This document shows, piece by piece, positions 1 through 7,461 of a DNA stretch of 18,488 bases. The notes beneath the pieces are model-generated. The model was given only the letters and a program-made list of their open reading frames with translations. It was not told the DNA's origin and searched no databases. Each line of letters starts with the position of its first letter. The first letter of the stretch is position 1. Origin of the DNA: an uncultured Oscillospiraceae bacterium (GTDB taxonomy: Bacteria > Bacillota > Clostridia > Oscillospirales > Acutalibacteraceae); NCBI GenBank assembly GCA_900553255.1, contig USCI01000050.1, positions 1-18,488 on the forward strand. The letters run 5' to 3'. The position numbers and the translations under genes are program-made.

Positions 1-11
1 AAGCTTTTCTC

Positions 12-30
12 CCCCCGGTATAACCGGGGG
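12..30. terminator. Short GC-rich hairpin at the window edge
   Basis: An 8-bp perfect stem (CCCCCGGT with ACCGGGGG) closes a 3-nt loop. On the plus strand it is followed by TTCCTTT, a weak T-rich tail, so it could end a plus-strand gene lying left of the window and converging on HPr. On the minus strand the following bases are not T-rich. The function is uncertain. Confidence 0.35.
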
Positions 31-50
31 TTCCTTTGCGCTTAAGCGTT

Positions 51-84
51 AAAAGAAAGAACGCAGCCGCATGCAGCGGCTGCG
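51..84 (-). terminator. Intrinsic terminator of the HPr gene
   Basis: Read on the minus strand, a 9-bp perfect stem (CGCAGCCGC with GCGGCTGCG, 62-84) with a 5-nt loop is followed by TTCTTTCTTTT (61-51). It starts about 20 bp after the HPr stop codon. This is a textbook rho-independent terminator and shows that the HPr transcript ends here. Confidence 0.85.
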
Positions 85-103
85 CCCTGTTGCAGCACGA
101 AAC

Positions 104-367
104 TTATTCGGCGAAACCGGACTCCACCAGAGCCACCAGGCCATTGACCGCCAGCTCCTCATCGCTGCCGTCAGCGATGATCCGGATATTGGTGCCGCCC
201 ACAATGCCGAGGGACAGGACACCCAGCAGGCTCTTCGCATTCACGCGGCGTTCTTCCTTCTCCACCCAGATAGAGGATTTGTACTCGTTGGCCTTCTGGA
301 TAAAGAACGTGGCGGGACGGGCATGCAGACCGACCTGGTTCTGCACCAGCACTTCTTTGACGTACAT
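104..367 (-). CDS. ptsH: HPr, phosphocarrier protein of the PTS
   Basis: This 87-residue protein matches HPr in length and motifs. HPr is a cytoplasmic phosphocarrier that takes phosphate from enzyme I at a histidine and passes it to sugar-specific EIIA domains. The active-site motif GLHARPA places His at residue 15. The Firmicutes regulatory serine is present as Ser46 in NAKSLLGVLSLGI, so phosphorylation by HPr kinase and catabolite control through CcpA are expected from family knowledge. His15 argues against Crh. The start chosen is the ATG giving MYVKEV, preceded by GGAGAAGGAG; an upstream in-frame ATG would add 12 unrelated residues. The gene stands alone, with its own promoter (535-562) and terminator; ptsI is not next to it. 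It sits downstream of trmD, where rplS is often found in other Firmicutes. Confidence 0.95.
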   Translation of the reverse strand: MYVKEVLVQNQVGLHARPATFFIQKANEYKSSIWVEKEERRVNAKSLLGVLSLGIVGGTNIRIIADGSDEELAVNGLVALVESGFAE

Positions 368-403
368 TGAAATGTCTCCTTCTCCTCTGTATTCCCGCCT
401 CAA

Positions 404-725
404 ATGCAGCGGGCACCTCGTATGATGCGGCGGGAAATCCCGCCCCGATGAGCGAAACCGTTCATCGCAGACAGAAAATCAGACAGTCCTTTCCACAAAA
501 GTGCAGACCCGGACTATCAGATTACAACACACTTATTATACCACAAATCTATGCACCGTCAATCGCTTTTGTCCACAGAAACCGGCAAAATTCGTATTTT
601 TGGTTGGCTGCCCTATTTCGCCCAATTTCCGAAATCGCGTTTTGGTGTTTCTACCATATTCCGTGGATAACTTTTATCGAGAAAAACGAACCAAATCTGG
701 AAAATCCTTGTATAATCCGGCAATT
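404..725 (-). other. Non-coding gap between trmD and HPr: HPr leader and AT-rich spacer
   Basis: No convincing gene is seen in about 320 bp. The HPr promoter lies at 535-562. The roughly 160-nt HPr leader contains two small hairpins: one at 429-444 (GGCGGG with CCCGCC), and one at 447-466 (GATGA with TCATC). The remainder (563-725) is AT-rich. It carries DnaA-box-like 9-mers at 571-579 (TTGTCCACA) and 662-670 (TTATCCACG on the minus strand). No clear intrinsic terminator for trmD was found. Confidence 0.5.
535..562 (-). promoter_or_regulatory. Sigma-A promoter of HPr
   Basis: On the minus strand, TTGACG (562-557), a 16-bp spacer and TATAAT (540-535) are seen, with an extended -10 TG one base before the -10 box. 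Transcription should start near 528, giving a leader of about 160 nt before the HPr ATG. Confidence 0.85.
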
Positions 726-1460
726 TTACGGTTTTTTGTCCTGTTTGGCCAGGAAAACCCGGTCTTGGTCGGTTAAAACGGCGGTATTCAGCATATCCGG
801 GCGCAGCCGTTTGGTGCGCTCGAGGGCCTGCTGCCGCCGCCAGGTCTGGATGTTCACGTGGTGGCCGGTCAACAGCACCTCCGGAACCGGCCGGCCCTCC
901 CAGACGGCGGGACGGGTGTACTGCGGATACTCGAGAAGGCCGGAAAAATGGCTTTCGTCGGTGAAGCAGGCCTCCTCCGACAGCACACCGGGTACCATGC
1001 GGGAAATACAGTCCACCAGCGCAAGCGCCGGAAGCTCGCCGCCGGTCAGCACAAAATCGCCCAGGGAAATCTGCTCGTCAACGAGTGCTTCCAGCACACG
1101 TTCGTCCACCCCCTCGTAATGGCCGCAGAGAATGCAGATTTCCGGCAGCTCCGCGAGCTTCCTTGCGCGCTGCTGGGTGAGCACCGCGCCCTGCGGCGAC
1201 ATGTAGATGAAGTGCGGCCGCCGGCCGATCTGGCTGCAGACGGCGCGGAAGCAGTCGGCGATCGGCTGCGCGTTCATGACCATACCCTGGCCGCCGCCGT
1301 AAGGATAATCGTCCACCTGCTTTTGCCGGTTGAGGGTATAATCGCGGATCTGGTGGCAGTGGATATCGAGCAGCCCGGCCTTCTGCGCGCGGCCAAGAAT
1401 GCTCTCCCCGAGCACCGTTTCGCACATGGCAGGGAACAGGGTCAGCAGATCAAAACGCAT
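726..1460 (-). CDS. trmD: tRNA (guanine-N1)-methyltransferase TrmD
   Basis: TrmD methylates G37 at N1 in tRNAs reading CNN and related codons, using S-adenosylmethionine, and prevents +1 frameshifts. The 244 residues fit the family. The SPOUT-fold hallmarks are visible: MRFDLLTLFP at the N-terminus, YGGGQGMVM (54-62), the deep-knot cofactor region CGHYEGVDERV (112-122) and LTGGELPA (138-145), and the GLLEYPQYTRP segment (174-184) after an Asp-Glu-Ser that occupies the usual catalytic aspartate region. The start overlaps the end of rimM by 11 bp, so the two are translationally coupled. It is the second gene of the rimM-trmD unit transcribed from the promoter at 2001-2029. Confidence 0.96.
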   Translation of the reverse strand: MRFDLLTLFPAMCETVLGESILGRAQKAGLLDIHCHQIRDYTLNRQKQVDDYPYGGGQGMVMNAQPIADCFRAVCSQIGRRPHFIYMSPQGAVLTQQRARKLAELPEICILCGHYEGVDERVLEALVDEQISLGDFVLTGGELPALALVDCISRMVPGVLSEEACFTDESHFSGLLEYPQYTRPAVWEGRPVPEVLLTGHHVNIQTWRRQQALERTKRLRPDMLNTAVLTDQDRVFLAKQDKKP

Positions 1461-1965
1461 CGTCGAACAGTCCTTTCATCGGGCAAATGGCGATGCGCCC
1501 GCCGTCGATATCCACCTGCCGTATAATATCCGGGATCACCGGGATCAGGATCTCCTTGCCGTCGGGGGTACGCATATGGTAGATATCGTTGGCGCCGGTA
1601 TTGCTCACGTCGGTCAGCTCGCCGTAAACGGTGCCGGATTCGGCGTCCACGACCGCCAGGCCGACCAGATCCTGGATAAAGTAGCGATCCCCGAGATCCA
1701 GGTCACGGCGGTCGAGATACAGGATACGTCCCCGCAGGAGAGCGGCGTCCTGCACGGTATCCACGCCTTCGATCTTGGCAAGCGCCAGGTTTTTATGCAC
1801 GCGGGATTTTACCCGGACCGGCTGTGTGCCGGCGGCATCCCAGTACAGGGTTTTCAGGGAGGCGAATACTTCCGGGGAGTCGCACCAGGGCTGCACCCGC
1901 ACCTCACCGCGCACGCCGTGGGTGCCGACGATCTGTCCGGCTTCAAGAAAGGGCTTTCTCGGCAT
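1450..1965 (-). CDS. rimM: Ribosome maturation factor RimM
   Basis: RimM binds S19 and helps mature the head of the 30S subunit. The protein shows the N-terminal RimM barrel motif AGQIVGTHGVRGEVRV and the linker to the C-terminal PRC-barrel domain around YFIQDLVGLAVVD. The PRC part ends in the typical ILIPVIPDIIRQVDID stretch. I place the start at the ATG at 1965 (171 residues, MPRKPFLEAG). It follows AAGGCGGTG, an almost perfect Shine-Dalgarno sequence, at a good distance. A GTG three codons upstream lies too close to that site. The gene has its own strong promoter directly after the khpA terminator, and its 3' end overlaps trmD. Confidence 0.95.
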   Translation of the reverse strand: MPRKPFLEAGQIVGTHGVRGEVRVQPWCDSPEVFASLKTLYWDAAGTQPVRVKSRVHKNLALAKIEGVDTVQDAALLRGRILYLDRRDLDLGDRYFIQDLVGLAVVDAESGTVYGELTDVSNTGANDIYHMRTPDGKEILIPVIPDIIRQVDIDGGRIAICPMKGLFDDAF

Positions 1966-2000
1966 CTGCCGCACCGCCTTTGCAAAAGGATTTCGGGATA

Positions 2001-2029
2001 ATAGTAATGGTTTTGTGAGGATTTGTCAA
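2001..2029 (-). promoter_or_regulatory. Sigma-A promoter of rimM-trmD
   Basis: On the minus strand, perfect TTGACA (2029-2024), a 17-bp spacer and TACTAT (2006-2001) are seen. It begins only a few bases after the khpA terminator stem, so terminator and promoter are packed back to back. The predicted start is near 1994, about 30 nt before the rimM ATG. Confidence 0.85.
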
Positions 2030-2032
2030 ATA

Positions 2033-2070
2033 AAAGCCCGGATACGGACAACCGTCCGTATCCGGGCTTT
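2033..2070 (-). terminator. Strong terminator after khpA
   Basis: A 17-bp perfect inverted repeat (2033-2049 with 2054-2070) closes a 4-nt loop. On the minus strand it ends in TTTTATTTG, and on the plus strand in CTTTCC. It starts 13 bp after the khpA stop. It separates ylxM-ffh-rpsP-khpA from rimM-trmD, genes that are usually co-transcribed. Confidence 0.9.
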
Positions 2071-2083
2071 CCTCCGGAGAAAA

Positions 2084-2317
2084 TCAGTCGATATCGACCG
2101 AGACCTTCATATCCTGACGGGTGGCAGCGGCACGCATAACGGTGCGCATCGCCTTGGCAATGCGGCCCTGTTTTCCGATGACACGTCCCATATCGTCCGG
2201 GGCGACATGCAGATGGAACACGATGGTGCCATCCTCGGTCGGCTCGTCCTGATCCACTGTCACGGCGTCAGGATCCTCCACCAGACCACGGGCGATGGTG
2301 ATAAGCAGCTCCTTCAT
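2084..2317 (-). CDS. khpA: KH-domain RNA-binding protein KhpA
   Basis: This 77-residue protein is almost entirely one KH domain. The RNA-gripping GxxG loop is seen as IGKQGR (47-52), within GRVIGKQGRIAKAMRTVMRAAA. In Firmicutes KhpA forms a dimer or partners KhpB (EloR/Jag) and affects RNA handling and cell elongation; this is family knowledge, not visible here. AAAGGTGG precedes the ATG by 9 nt. It lies 36 bp after rpsP, its usual neighbour, and is the last gene before the strong terminator at 2033-2070. Confidence 0.93.
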   Translation of the reverse strand: MKELLITIARGLVEDPDAVTVDQDEPTEDGTIVFHLHVAPDDMGRVIGKQGRIAKAMRTVMRAAATRQDMKVSVDID

Positions 2318-2353
2318 CCGGCATATCCACCTTTCTTATGAAATCCCTGCGGA

Positions 2354-2602
2354 TTACTCCGCCTTGCCTTCCGCCTTTTTCAGCAGCGCTTTGACGGTAT
2401 CGGTCGGCTGCGCGCCGTTGGCGATCCATTTCTTGGCCTTCTCCATATCCACCTTGATCACCGCCGGATCCTCGAGGGGGTTGTAATAACCCAGCTCCTC
2501 GATGAAGCGGCCATCGCGCGGATAGCGGGAATCCGCAACCACGATGCGGTAGAAGGGGCTCTTCTTCGCGCCCATGCGGCGCAGACGGATTTTGACTGCC
2601 AT
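2354..2602 (-). CDS. rpsP: 30S ribosomal protein S16
   Basis: The 82-residue protein begins MAVKIRLRRMGAKKSPFYRIVVADSR, the S16 signature, and includes GRFIEELGYYNP. Both match the family, as does the length. S16 binds 16S rRNA and is needed for assembly of the 30S body. The start is the ATG at 2602, with GGAGG seven bases upstream; a further upstream ATG would add five residues and put the RBS inside the gene. It lies downstream of ffh across a 246-bp gap that contains the large inverted-repeat element (2653-2830), and is followed by khpA. Confidence 0.97.
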   Translation of the reverse strand: MAVKIRLRRMGAKKSPFYRIVVADSRYPRDGRFIEELGYYNPLEDPAVIKVDMEKAKKWIANGAQPTDTVKALLKKAEGKAE

Positions 2603-2652
2603 GTTTGTTACCTCCAAATAAAATATACAAATTTATTCTTCAACCATGAATA

Positions 2653-2830
2653 CCCTCGGCGGACAAAAGGAAATACGTTTTTTCGCGGATAAAGGATCGC
2701 CTAACGGGGTTATCCGCGTGGCTACCTGCCGGCCGCCTCGCCTGCCAGCCGGGCGACCTTTTTCTCCCGGAAAACGCTCCTTGCCGGTTTGTTTGTGTCG
2801 GCGGACGTATTGCCTTTTGTCCGCCGAGGG
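2653..2830 (-). repeat. Inverted-repeat-bounded non-coding element between ffh and rpsP
   Basis: Two 25-nt arms, 2653-2677 and 2806-2830, are reverse complements at 24 of 25 positions (the mismatch involves 2671). They enclose about 128 bp. Inside is a second inverted repeat, CGCGGATAA near 2684-2692 with TTATCCGCG near 2710-2718. The distal arm also has a local partner: TCGGCGGAC can pair with GTCCGCCGA at 2798-2806. It can therefore form either a 9-bp local hairpin or the 25-bp long-range stem, but not both. The element lies in the ylxM-ffh-rpsP-khpA transcript just ahead of the rpsP RBS. It could be a structured RNA controlling rpsP, or a MITE-like insertion. I do not recognise it. Confidence 0.75.
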
Positions 2831-2848
2831 TGCAATGGATGAATACGA

Positions 2849-4219
<1,371 letters not shown>

Positions 4220-4266
4220 GACCATTCTCCTTAGATTCAAGAGGATACCGCCGCGGAAGGCAGCGG

Positions 4267-4629
4267 TTATTCGGCGACCATTTCCGCCAGGGAGAGGATG
4301 TGTTCCGCCCGCTCGTCGATTTCACGGACGCGGCCGGCCTGACCGTTGATCTGACGGATTTCGCTGGCGGCACTGCGGATAGCCTCGATGCTCTCCCGTA
4401 CGGTGCGGAAGCGTTTGGCCAGCCCGAGCCGGTCTTCCATCTCCAGCAGCTGGCTTTCCGCCCGCTTGATGGAGTCGCGCACGCCCTGCCGGGTGATGCC
4501 CTCATTTTCGGCGATTTCGGAAAGGGACAGGTCGTCATCGTAATACAATTCGATCATATCCCGCTGCTTCTCGGTCAGCATATCGCCGTAAAAATCCACC
4601 AGGAACGCGATCTCCATGTTTTTGGCCAT
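4267..4629 (-). CDS. ylxM: YlxM-family helix-turn-helix protein
   Basis: This 120-residue protein has a sigma-70 region-4-like helix-turn-helix (about residues 20-66), seen as LTEKQRDMIELYYDDDLSLSEIAENEGITRQGVRDSIKRAE. It is followed by a predicted helical tail. YlxM is encoded beside ffh in most Firmicutes and has been linked to SRP function; its exact role is not clear from sequence. The ATG at 4629 is chosen because GGAGG (4645-4641) lies 11 nt upstream; an upstream ATG would put that RBS inside the gene. It is the first gene of the unit driven by the promoter at 4682-4710. Confidence 0.9.
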   Translation of the reverse strand: MAKNMEIAFLVDFYGDMLTEKQRDMIELYYDDDLSLSEIAENEGITRQGVRDSIKRAESQLLEMEDRLGLAKRFRTVRESIEAIRSAASEIRQINGQAGRVREIDERAEHILSLAEMVAE

Positions 4630-4681
4630 GCCCGTAATCCCCTCCATGCAAAATTAGAATGTAAAGCAAAAAACTTTACAG

Positions 4682-4710
4682 ATTATACCGCAAACTTCGC
4701 CATTTGTCAA
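4682..4710 (-). promoter_or_regulatory. Consensus promoter of ylxM-ffh-rpsP-khpA
   Basis: On the minus strand, perfect TTGACA (4710-4705), a 17-bp spacer and perfect TATAAT (4687-4682) are seen. Transcription should start near 4675. The first transcribed bases contain a small inverted repeat, GTAAAG with CTTTAC (4661-4679), which might be an operator or a 5' stem. Confidence 0.92.
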
Positions 4711-4735
4711 GAGAAAGATTATCATTTCTGAATAT

Positions 4736-4773
4736 CAAACGACTCCCGACGATAAAATGTCGGGAGCCGTTTG
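4736..4773 (-). terminator. Probable terminator of the Gfo/TIM/ECF operon
   Basis: Two 15-nt arms (4736-4750 and 4759-4773) pair with one mismatch around an 8-nt loop. The hairpin sits about 20 bp past the ECF S-component stop codon and just upstream of the ylxM promoter. The following bases on the minus strand (ATATTCAG) are only weakly T-rich, so termination strength is uncertain, but the position suits it. Confidence 0.6.
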
Positions 4774-4793
4774 GTATTCTTGATAATGCCGAC

Positions 4794-5345
4794 TCAATCC
4801 AGAGTTCGCCTTTCCAGATGACGTAACCGAAAAACCAAAAGAGGAATAAAGAACCACTGCAGCAGGAGCCCCGGCAGACCAGTAATAACCGAAGTCCATA
4901 TGGTTGTGATATCTGCCGCCGGAGAGCAATAGCCGATTAGAAAAAACCCGATCAGGATAGCAGCGGCACGGAGAATCCGCCCCGCCAGTTGGGCGATAAT
5001 CAGTTGAACGATGACGGGAAGCCGGGTATGACACATCCAGCCTGCTGTAAGACCGTAACCGGCCAGTTCGATGATCATAAACGGCAGCAGAGCCGGAACG
5101 GGCATGTTGGTCAACAAGGTACTGACTACAGGGGTGACGATACCGACTATGCAGCCTATTTGCGGTCCGATGAGCAGGCCGGCAAGCAAAACCGGGATAT
5201 GCATAGGCAGAAAAATGGTGCCGGGCACAGCTCCTGCACCTGAAATCATGCCGATCCAATGAAATATTTGCGGAAATAAGACACCGAAGGCACAGAACAA
5301 GCCGCAAAATGTTGTACGCTGCGCTATGGATAAGGTTTTGGACAT
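4794..5345 (-). CDS. ECF transporter substrate-binding (S) component
   Basis: This 183-residue, very hydrophobic protein has about six membrane segments (near 10-30, 46-64, 65-80, 84-104, 108-137 and 148-172). The stretch LPMHIPVLLAGLLIGP (46-61) followed by TPVVSTLLTNMPVP (71-84) is characteristic of the broad ECF S-component family that binds vitamins and other small solutes. It would act in the membrane with a shared EcfT-EcfA-EcfA' module, which is not encoded here. The substrate cannot be read from the sequence. AAGGAAGGA precedes the ATG, and only 2 bp separate it from the TIM-barrel gene upstream. Its co-transcription with two sugar-type enzymes suggests that it imports their substrate or a related cofactor. 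Confidence 0.82.
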   Translation of the reverse strand: MSKTLSIAQRTTFCGLFCAFGVLFPQIFHWIGMISGAGAVPGTIFLPMHIPVLLAGLLIGPQIGCIVGIVTPVVSTLLTNMPVPALLPFMIIELAGYGLTAGWMCHTRLPVIVQLIIAQLAGRILRAAAILIGFFLIGYCSPAADITTIWTSVITGLPGLLLQWFFIPLLVFRLRHLERRTLD

Positions 5346-5347
5346 GA

Positions 5348-6241
5348 TTATCCTTCCTTAACATCTGATTGTGAATTTACTGCCGTCGATGATAGAGACA
5401 TTTCCTGCATAACTTCTCTAAACAGCCTAGCGTTTTCACCGATTTGATCTTTTGTTCCCTGATAGACGCCCACAGCGGCAATGTCACTTGGCTTGAGTTT
5501 GGAGAATACCTCACGATATACATTACGGACAACATCTGGAATTTCCTCTGGAGAATGACCGTAAAATATCTGACCGCCGGCAAAGATTTTAAAAGCGATA
5601 CAGGGTTTATCCACTTTGGCAATCAAATCGAGCATGATCGGCCTGTCCTCGGGGAAGAAGCGCAGTCCCTGCTTGGACTTTCCGGTAATGAATCCGCTCT
5701 GCTCACCCTCGCGGCCACGCCGCGCGTTCTGCAGGCAGGCAACGTAAAAATCCACATCCCAGTTTTCCGATTCGGCCAGTTCGATGACGTCCGGCCGATG
5801 GGTACCAAGACCCACGGGTAGACCGCTTTCTCGCAGAATTTTCAGATTTTGCCGAATAGTATCCGTCTGTCCGTTTTCAAAAAGGAAATCGGTGGTGGTA
5901 CCCTGATGATAAGCGCCGATGGCGTTGGTATCTTTCATCATACGCAGATTCAGTTCAAGTCCGATAGCGGTGTATGGCTGGAAAATTGCCTGAAGACGTC
6001 CACCACGTTGGGAAAAATGCTGTAATGTCCGCAGGATGAATGGATCGCCAAGCGGCAAAAGGGTATTGAAGCCTGCCTGTTGCGCGGTGAACAGCGCTTC
6101 GATGATACGCTCTTCGGTATGATAAGCGAGCAGTTCTTCCTGCGTGATGACATCGGTGATATAGGAATGTCCGTTAAACGGGTTATCACCAATAATCAGA
6201 CGGGTAACCTCGTGGCCAAAAAAATTGGTAGTTGGCAGCAT
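5348..6241 (-). CDS. TIM-barrel protein, aldo-keto-reductase-like, function unknown
   Basis: This 297-residue protein begins FFGHEVTRLIIGDNPFNGHSYI. It continues with QQAGFNTLLPLGDPFILRTL, then GLGTHRPDVIELAESENWDVDFYVA (145-168) and a late CIAFKIFAGGQ strand. The order resembles an aldo-keto-reductase-type (beta/alpha)8 barrel. However, the segment that normally reads DTAxxYG is LLPLGDP here, so the classic Asp-Tyr catalytic pair seems absent; this is a by-eye comparison. It may be an isomerase, epimerase or hydrolase acting on a sugar-like ligand. It has no signal peptide and should be cytoplasmic. GGAGG lies upstream of the ATG. It sits 24 bp after the Gfo/Idh gene and 2 bp before the ECF S component, so the three are one operon. 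Confidence 0.72.
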   Translation of the reverse strand: MLPTTNFFGHEVTRLIIGDNPFNGHSYITDVITQEELLAYHTEERIIEALFTAQQAGFNTLLPLGDPFILRTLQHFSQRGGRLQAIFQPYTAIGLELNLRMMKDTNAIGAYHQGTTTDFLFENGQTDTIRQNLKILRESGLPVGLGTHRPDVIELAESENWDVDFYVACLQNARRGREGEQSGFITGKSKQGLRFFPEDRPIMLDLIAKVDKPCIAFKIFAGGQIFYGHSPEEIPDVVRNVYREVFSKLKPSDIAAVGVYQGTKDQIGENARLFREVMQEMSLSSTAVNSQSDVKEG

Positions 6242-6265
6242 TATAAAACCTCCTTAAATTTTGTC

Positions 6266-7324
6266 TTAGGAAAACTGTATGGGCTCCTCGTTTGCAGCGG
6301 AAGTATACACGGCATCCATTATGCGCATCAATTTTGCACCTTCTCCGGCGTTAGGAATACAGCGTGAGAGTCCCAGACAGCAGTCAACAAAATGCTGTTC
6401 CTGCTGTGCCCAGTCATCCACGGGCTCACGGAAGTCGGGGTGTATGGTACACAGCCCGAATCCTGCGCGATTTTCAATTAACGTCAAATGTCCGTTTTCC
6501 AGCCGCAGACCCAGTTTCTCAAAACACAGGTCAATGCAGGTGCCCTGCCTGACGGTGAAAAGTACCGATGCAGCATGTACATGCAGGCAGCCGCCATTGA
6601 AGAAACGCAGCCGTGCGCTACCGGAGGTCTCTACTGTATGGGTGTACGGTTTGTTTTCTCTGGGGGCATAGCCGGCGTCGGCGCCGAGCTGTTGCGGCAA
6701 CTCGCGTCCCCAGTTGCTGGTGGACGCGTCAACCGTTTTTACCGCCGGATAGCCGAGCAGATAGAGCGCGGCATCGAGCTCATGGATACAGCCGTCGAGA
6801 AGCACGCCACCGCCGGCAATGGATTTGTCGACAAACCATCCCCGTGCCTGAGAGCAGCGATCAAGGCGGTATACCTCGCCAGTCACAAAGGTGCCCGGAT
6901 CATTGTCTGTCAGCAGTCTATGAAGCGCACGTATTTCCCGGCTGAAACGGCGTATAAATCCGTACATCAGCACTCTGTCCGCGGCAACGGCTGCACGGCG
7001 GCACTCTTCAGCCTGCGCATAATTTATAGCTGGCGGTTTTTCGCACAATACATGTTTGCCCGCGCGAAGCGCTTTGAGTACAAGAGATGCATGAGCGGCC
7101 GGAGGAGTGGCGATGATTACAGCTTGAATTTCCGGATCCTGCAAAAGCGCATCGGGGTCATCATATACACGAGAAATGTTCTCCTCTTTGGCCAGCGCCA
7201 TTGCAGCATTCCGCTCCTGATCTGCCACCGCAGTCAGATGGGCTTGCTGTACATGACGAAGCCCCTGTATGTGATAACGGGCGATGGTACCGGCACCGAT
7301 TATGCCGATGTTGATTTCTTTCAA
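6266..7324 (-). CDS. Gfo/Idh/MocA-family NAD(P)-dependent oxidoreductase
   Basis: The 352-residue protein has an N-terminal Rossmann domain with IGIIGAGTIARYH (6-18). It also has the family motif CEKPP (94-98) and a C-terminal alpha/beta domain with GGGVLLDGCIHELDAALYL (171-189). The histidine at 181 is the usual catalytic acid/base candidate. Such enzymes oxidise or epimerise sugars, inositols and similar polyols; the substrate here is unknown. I prefer a TTG start at 7324, which follows GGGAGGGG at 6 nt and starts right at the Rossmann strand. ATG codons at 7351 and 7348 would add nine or eight unmatched residues. It is the first gene of the island operon, divergent from the AraC regulator. 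Confidence 0.88.
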   Translation of the reverse strand: MKEINIGIIGAGTIARYHIQGLRHVQQAHLTAVADQERNAAMALAKEENISRVYDDPDALLQDPEIQAVIIATPPAAHASLVLKALRAGKHVLCEKPPAINYAQAEECRRAAVAADRVLMYGFIRRFSREIRALHRLLTDNDPGTFVTGEVYRLDRCSQARGWFVDKSIAGGGVLLDGCIHELDAALYLLGYPAVKTVDASTSNWGRELPQQLGADAGYAPRENKPYTHTVETSGSARLRFFNGGCLHVHAASVLFTVRQGTCIDLCFEKLGLRLENGHLTLIENRAGFGLCTIHPDFREPVDDWAQQEQHFVDCCLGLSRCIPNAGEGAKLMRIMDAVYTSAANEEPIQFS

Positions 7325-7365
7325 AGTTATCCCCTCCCATTGACTCATCATGGTTTGCTGTCCTG

Positions 7366-7395
7366 AGTATACCGTCTAAACGGAAAGCGGGGCAA
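7366..7395 (-). promoter_or_regulatory. Probable promoter of the Gfo/TIM/ECF operon
   Basis: On the minus strand TTGCCC (7395-7390), an 18-bp spacer and TATACT (7371-7366) are seen. The -35 box is imperfect and the spacer long, as expected for an activator-dependent promoter. The direct repeats at 7404-7431 lie just upstream of the -35 box. Confidence 0.6.
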
Positions 7396-7403
7396 GAAAA
7401 CAA

Positions 7404-7431
7404 TCGTGATGATATGGAAAAAATTCGTGAT
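7404..7431. promoter_or_regulatory. Direct-repeat pair, candidate AraC-family operator
   Basis: TCGTGAT occurs at 7404-7410 and again at 7425-7431, 21 bp apart, which is two helical turns. Each copy is followed by a similar TATGG-type tail. AraC-family proteins bind tandem half-sites on one DNA face. One copy lies 8 bp upstream of the Gfo -35 box, and the other lies inside the araC promoter, which fits activation of the operon and autorepression. Confidence 0.55.
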
Positions 7432-7443
7432 TTATGGTAGAAT
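7415..7443 (+). promoter_or_regulatory. Probable promoter of the AraC-family gene
   Basis: TGGAAA (7415-7420), a 17-bp spacer and TAGAAT (7438-7443) are seen, with an extended -10 TG at 7435-7436. The -35 box is weak (4 of 6). The predicted start is close to the GGGGGG-type RBS, so the leader would be very short. Confidence 0.5.
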
Positions 7444-7461
7444 CATCCGGGGGGATAAACA

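Noticed and set aside
367..1119. 250-codon plus-strand ORF through the HPr leader and trmD
   Set aside because: It crosses the HPr promoter and lies antisense to trmD, with low-complexity Ser/Arg-rich translation.
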